From: Paracentrotus lividus
Lineage: Eukaryota; Echinodermata; Echinoidea; Camarodonta; Echinidae
Reading direction: 5' to 3'
NCBI GenBank assembly: GCA_940671915.1
Contig: CALNVZ010003435.1
Location: forward strand, 19,064,031 to 19,128,030
DNA: 64,000 nucleotides
Below are positions 59,828-64,000 of the stretch, one piece after another. Positions within the stretch are counted from its first letter, which is position 1; each line of letters starts with the position of its first letter. Position numbers and translations under genes: made by a program. Below the pieces are notes generated by a model that was not told where the DNA came from, searched no databases, and was given only the letters and a program-made list of their open reading frames with translations.

Positions 59828-60300
59828 TATATTTCGACTGCGCGTGGTCGAGGATTCATCTTGTTAATTTTGCTTTTAAATAAAGGAGTTTCGTCAAACT
59901 TTTTGGTGATCAGTATATTACCAACATCTGGACTATATTAAGAAAATTTGGACATTTTGAGCAGTTTGGTATTCCAGGGGTATTTTATTGACAGATTTAC
60001 ACAAAACACCATGTTCATAATTATTCATACCCTAGGGGTACCCAGTCCAATTTCTTATAAAATAAGCAAGGGCACATATTATTTATTTCAATAACCATCT
60101 GAAATAGTTCATGCAAGAGTCTACCAAGTGAGGTAAAAAAAGAACTTTGCACCTAGAAAAATGTCAATAAAAAGAAAACCAATATATAAACCCTAAATTA
60201 TTTTACATATTCTGAAAGAGTAACTCCTCCCGTATCTTCTGGTACCAATTTTGTGTGGTATGTCTTTACGCTTGGATGAACACGACGCTTTGTTTGCGAA

Positions 60301-60948
60301 CATGCAAGTTTCGAATTGTGCCAGGCCGGGTGGGGATGAAATTGAAACAACAAAAGCTGACAAAAAAGCAACTCCATCATGAGTAAAATAGCATAACTTT
60401 TTAACGAAAATGTCTTCCGCTTAATAACTTGGCAGGGGTGTTGGTACAAGTATTGACTACATTTTGTGTAAAAATTTCATTGACTCGTCAAGTAATGCAC
60501 AAATAAGTACGTATCAAAGAGTAAATTGCTACTGACAGACCTAAAAAGGCCTCCTAATACTTATATAATAGGGTCCATAATGTACAATCATTTCCAAATT
60601 TTAGCTAAAATATTTATATAATTAGTTACATAATTGATGCATTGTGCCATCCCCAGTTCTGCCGCCTCTAGATCTGTTGTATATTGTAACTATTATACAT
60701 CCAGCGCTTGATTCATCAATATATGATTCAATGAAATATATAGTCAGTGCGCTCTTTATATCATTCCACTCTGTATACATTTATGTTGGAGTTGATAATA
60801 TATTGTAAATACATTCAGTACTCGATTAATTTTATCAGTACTTTATTCAGTGAAATATATTTAGTTGTTACTGTCTTTCAATTATTCCAGCCTGTATGAT
60901 GGTAATGATGATATTATGCTGCTATTGCAAAAATATATTGTAAATATA
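60301..60948. other. Unique-looking sequence, no gene recognised
   Basis: It follows directly after the palindrome. A minus-strand frame at 60198-60449 crosses the palindrome boundary and has no recognisable domain. Confidence 0.4.
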
Positions 60949-61946
60949 CACTGTTGCTCATAAAGGTTGGATATTGTTTTGAGTGATCCAGCGACATCTA
61001 TTTGCTCCGGCTTAGATTTCTTGAAATTGTTTGTCTGTTTTGTCACTTTTCTGGACCCTGGCTATACCTTGGACACCCCTAAACTATTCCCGGGGAATGA
61101 AAATAAAACAAAAGTTTGGCAAACCCCAGAACGCCCATTTTTGTCATTTTTTCTCATTTAGGGGCCCCTTTTTTGTTTACCCGGCTGACCAAGGCCCCCA
61201 TAATCACACCCTCACCAAACGCGTCTGATGTATAGGGTTGTTATTGTTCTTTGAGTTAAATCTAAGTTCGTGATCACAGACTTAGATTAATTGTCTAGGG
61301 GAAGGGTAAAAGTTTACTTCGATTCGGGTTGAAAATTGAATTTATTCATTTTTACAACATAGAAATTTCTGTCTTCTCAAAAATTTATTGTATAATCTCA
61401 GCCAAACATAAATCATAATGAAAAATAGACAATAGTTACCGTTTACAACCTTGTCAATAAGGCTGAAACAAGATTTTGGGGAAAATGACAATAATTAAGG
61501 GTTCATAATTGTTTTTCGTTTCCTTTGTTTTGACCATAAAGGTTGGATAGAATATTTCCATTTTTTACCGATTTCACTTTTTCCTTCAACCCCTCCCCTA
61601 AACAAGAGACTAACGCCTGTAATCTTAAACCTTGATTTACCATAAAGAACGATAACAACTCTATATTTCAGACGCTTTTCGAGGGGGTATGACGGAGGGG
61701 GCCTTGGTCAGCCGGGTAAACAAAAAGGGGCCCCAAAATGAAACAAAATGGCAAAAATGGGCGTTCTGGGGGTTGACAAACTCTTTTTTTAATTTCATTC
61801 CCCGGGGATAGGTCGGAGAGCGTCCAAGGTATAGCCAGGGCCCATAAAAGTGATAGAAGGGACAAACAATTTCAAGAAATTTAAGCCGGAGCAAAAAGAT
61901 GTGGCTGGTTCACACAAAAAATATCCAACCTTTATGAGCAACAGTG
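60949..61946. mobile_element. TA-flanked foldback MITE
   Basis: The ends CACTGTTGCTCATAAAGG and, inverted, the same sequence at 61946 are flanked by TA on both sides. The arms are about 300 bases (TTGCTCCGGCTTA, CCTGGCTATACCTTGGAC and CCCCGGGGA occur in both, inverted). The sub-motif CATAAAGGTTGGATA occurs at the ends and again near 61538. Length is 998 bases and there is no transposase. TA duplication indicates Tc1/mariner-type mobilisation. Confidence 0.8.
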
Positions 61947-62227
61947 TAGATTGCCATTCTTGCCTTTTACAATGGTAAATGGTTCTACTGATCATCAAAA
62001 AGAGAGCATTGTAAAAAAAAAATTAATGATGATAATGATAAAAAAGGGGGCCCTTTTGTAATGTTTGTTACTAAGAACAGAAAGCTAAGTAGAAACTGAA
62101 ATAGTATATGAATTGGTTAATTAAAAAAAACACATAATTTTAATAAGTTATGTTATGTGGGCCTCAGGACCTAGCCAACATTGTTGCCCCGTTCATATTG
62201 AGACTAGCAAAACTTTCATGGCAATTA

Positions 62228-63740
62228 TTGTCCCCGCCGAACGAGTTCGAGCAGGGGACTATGAAACGGGCTCCGTACGTATGTGTGTGTGTCCGTCCGT
62301 CCGTCCGTCCGTCCGTGCGTCCGTATGTGAGTTCAATTTGCTACTCCTTCGCCATTTTTCATCCGATTTCGATTCCGTTTGCTTTATATGATAGCACTAG
62401 GTGATGGCTACCAAAATTCTTCACAGAATTTTGACTTTTGACCTTTGACCCTGATTTTTGACCTATATTGTTAATTGGCTACAAAATGCTACTCCTTCTC
62501 CATTTTTCATCTGATTTCGATTCTGTTTGCTTTATATGATAGCACTAGGTGAGGGCTACAAAACTTCTTCACAGAATTTTGACTTTTGACCTTTGAACCT
62601 TGATTTATACTTATATTGTACATTGGCTACAAAATGCTACTCCTTCACCATTTTTCTTCGATTTCGATTCCGTTTGCTTTATGTGATAGCACTAGTTGAT
62701 GGCTACAAAATTTCTTCACCGGAATTTTGACCTTTGACCTTTGACCTTTATTTTTTACCTATATTGTTAATTGGCTACAAAATGCTACTCCTTCGCCATT
62801 TTTCATCCGATTTCGATTCCATTTGCTTTATATGATAGCACTAGGTGATGGCTACCAAACTTCTTCACAGAATTTTGACCTTTGACCTTTGACCCTGATT
62901 TTGACCTATATTGTTAATTGGCTACAAAATGCTACTCCTTCGCCATTTTTTGTCCCCGCCGAACGAGTTCGAGCAGGGGACTATGAAACGGGTCCATAAC
63001 GTGTGTATGTGTGTATGTATGTGTGTGTCCGTCCGTCCGTCCGTGCGTCCGTATGTGATCAAAATCTTCAATTTGCTACTCCTTCGCCATTTTTCATCCG
63101 ATTTCGATTCCGTTTGCTTTATATGATAGCACTAGGTGATGGCTACCAAACTTCTTCACAGATTTTGACCTTTGACCTTTGACCTTGATTTTTGACCTAT
63201 ATTGTTAATTGGCTACAAAATGCTACTCCTTCGCCATTTTTCATCCGATTTCGATTCTGTTTGCTTTATATGATATCACTAGGTGAGGGCTACAAAACTT
63301 CTTCACGGGATTTTGACTTTTGACCCCTTTGACCTTTGACCTTCATTTTTGACCTATATTGTTAATTGGCTACAAATGCTACTCCTTCGCCATTTTTCAT
63401 CCGATTTCGAATCTGTTTGCTTTAAATTGATAGCACTAGGTGAGGGCTACAAAACTTCTTCACGGAATTTTGACTTTTGACCCCTTTGGCCTTTGACCTT
63501 GATTTATACTTATATTGTACATTGGCTACAAAATGCTACTCCTTCACCATTTTTCTTCCGATTTCGATTCCGTTTGCTTTATGTGATAGCACTAGGTGAT
63601 GGCTAAAATTTCTTCACCGAATTTTGACCTTTGAACTTTATTTTTTCCTATATTGTTAATTGGCTACAAAATGCTACTTCTTCGCCATTTTTTACCCGAT
63701 TTCGATTCTGTTTGCCTTATGTGATAGCACTGATCGTGAT
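62228..63740 (+). repeat. Tandem array of about 147-bp units with CCGTCCGT heads
   Basis: Head segments TCCCCGCCGAACGAGTTCGA at 62231 and 62953 are followed by CCGTCCGTCCGTCCG. About ten units then carry CTACTCCTTCGCCATTTTTC near 62341, 62490, 62637, 62785, 62932, 63078, 63223, 63379, 63538 and 63677. Each unit also has GATAGCACTAGGTGA and a TGACCTTTGACC block. Frames here are not genes. Confidence 0.85.
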
Positions 63741-64000
63741 ATAATGGGAATTTTACATTATCGGTGGCGACATATATTACGCATCGCGTAATTTACTAAT
63801 CCACTTGTATTATGTTTGTAACAATTACGTTGCAATAAAATTTGTGGATTGTTATTTTTGACATATTTTGTTGGTACACTTATCGCTAACACATGTATAA
63901 TTGACGTTCTGTATGTTTGTATTTACATGATCAAGTGCTAGTATTCAGATAATGATCCCATACTTTATTGGTATTATTTTCCATCAGTAAGACAATGATG
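63741..64000. other. AT-rich end of window, nothing recognised
   Basis: No open frame, RNA gene or repeat boundary is visible. Confidence 0.4.

Larger units (their letters stand above)
52431..60300. repeat. Right arm of the palindrome
   Basis: Reverse complement of 43981-52405. Fewer frame-breaking indels are visible in the 93-bp array here, so this arm appears to be the better sequence. It ends at TTTGTTTGCGAA. Confidence 0.9.

Noticed and set aside
62150..63126. Frames with RPSVRPSVRP segments
   Set aside because: They are translations of the CCGTCCGT head of the 147-bp tandem repeat.

Overview
The window is animal nuclear DNA, most likely from a sea urchin close to Strongylocentrotus. 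This is inferred from an NLR-type innate immunity gene (Death, NACHT, leucine-rich repeats) with an N-terminal 2A-like leader, an arrangement known from sea urchins, and from very dense inverted-repeat transposons. No bacterial or organellar genes are visible.

Layout. 1-640 is AT-rich and empty. 660-3650 is GA-rich degenerate repeat plus unassigned sequence. 3390-12390 and 12416-20250 are two versions of the same roughly 8-9 kb sequence in direct order, separated by a 25-N gap. They differ mainly by small indels, and the left version is noisier. Each carries a foldback element with an 8-bp target duplication, a possible 25-residue-repeat ORF and a hAT-like element (complete only on the right). 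20708-23605 shows no gene.

The main gene is on the + strand from 23606 to at least 43890. Exon 1 encodes a hydrophobic leader ending in a 2A motif (DVETNPGP). It is followed by about twelve more tandem copies of the same 2A exon end plus splice donor, with a 121-bp period. An 11.5-kb intron holds a nest of transposons. The Death exon (35312-35598), the NACHT exon (36822-38578), a linker exon, three near-identical tandem LRR exons and one further exon follow. All junctions I propose keep the frame, including 2A exon to Death exon. No 3' end of the gene is visible.

43981-60300 is a palindrome centred on another 25-N gap. Each arm holds a terminal-type exon with 93-bp coding repeats, a GTAACGCGTGGGACA-motif element, a TGCCTCCGCC-ended element and shorter repeats. 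Arms that differ by indels around a gap look like an assembly or read artefact rather than real structure. 60301-64000 holds a TA-flanked foldback element and a 147-bp tandem repeat with nuclear-receptor-like DR1 sequences.

How the parts would work together (inference): the 2A leader would either target the NLR or be separated from it by ribosome skipping, leaving a Death-NACHT-LRR receptor that starts with proline. The array of extra 2A cassettes in the first intron is the most unusual feature of the window.
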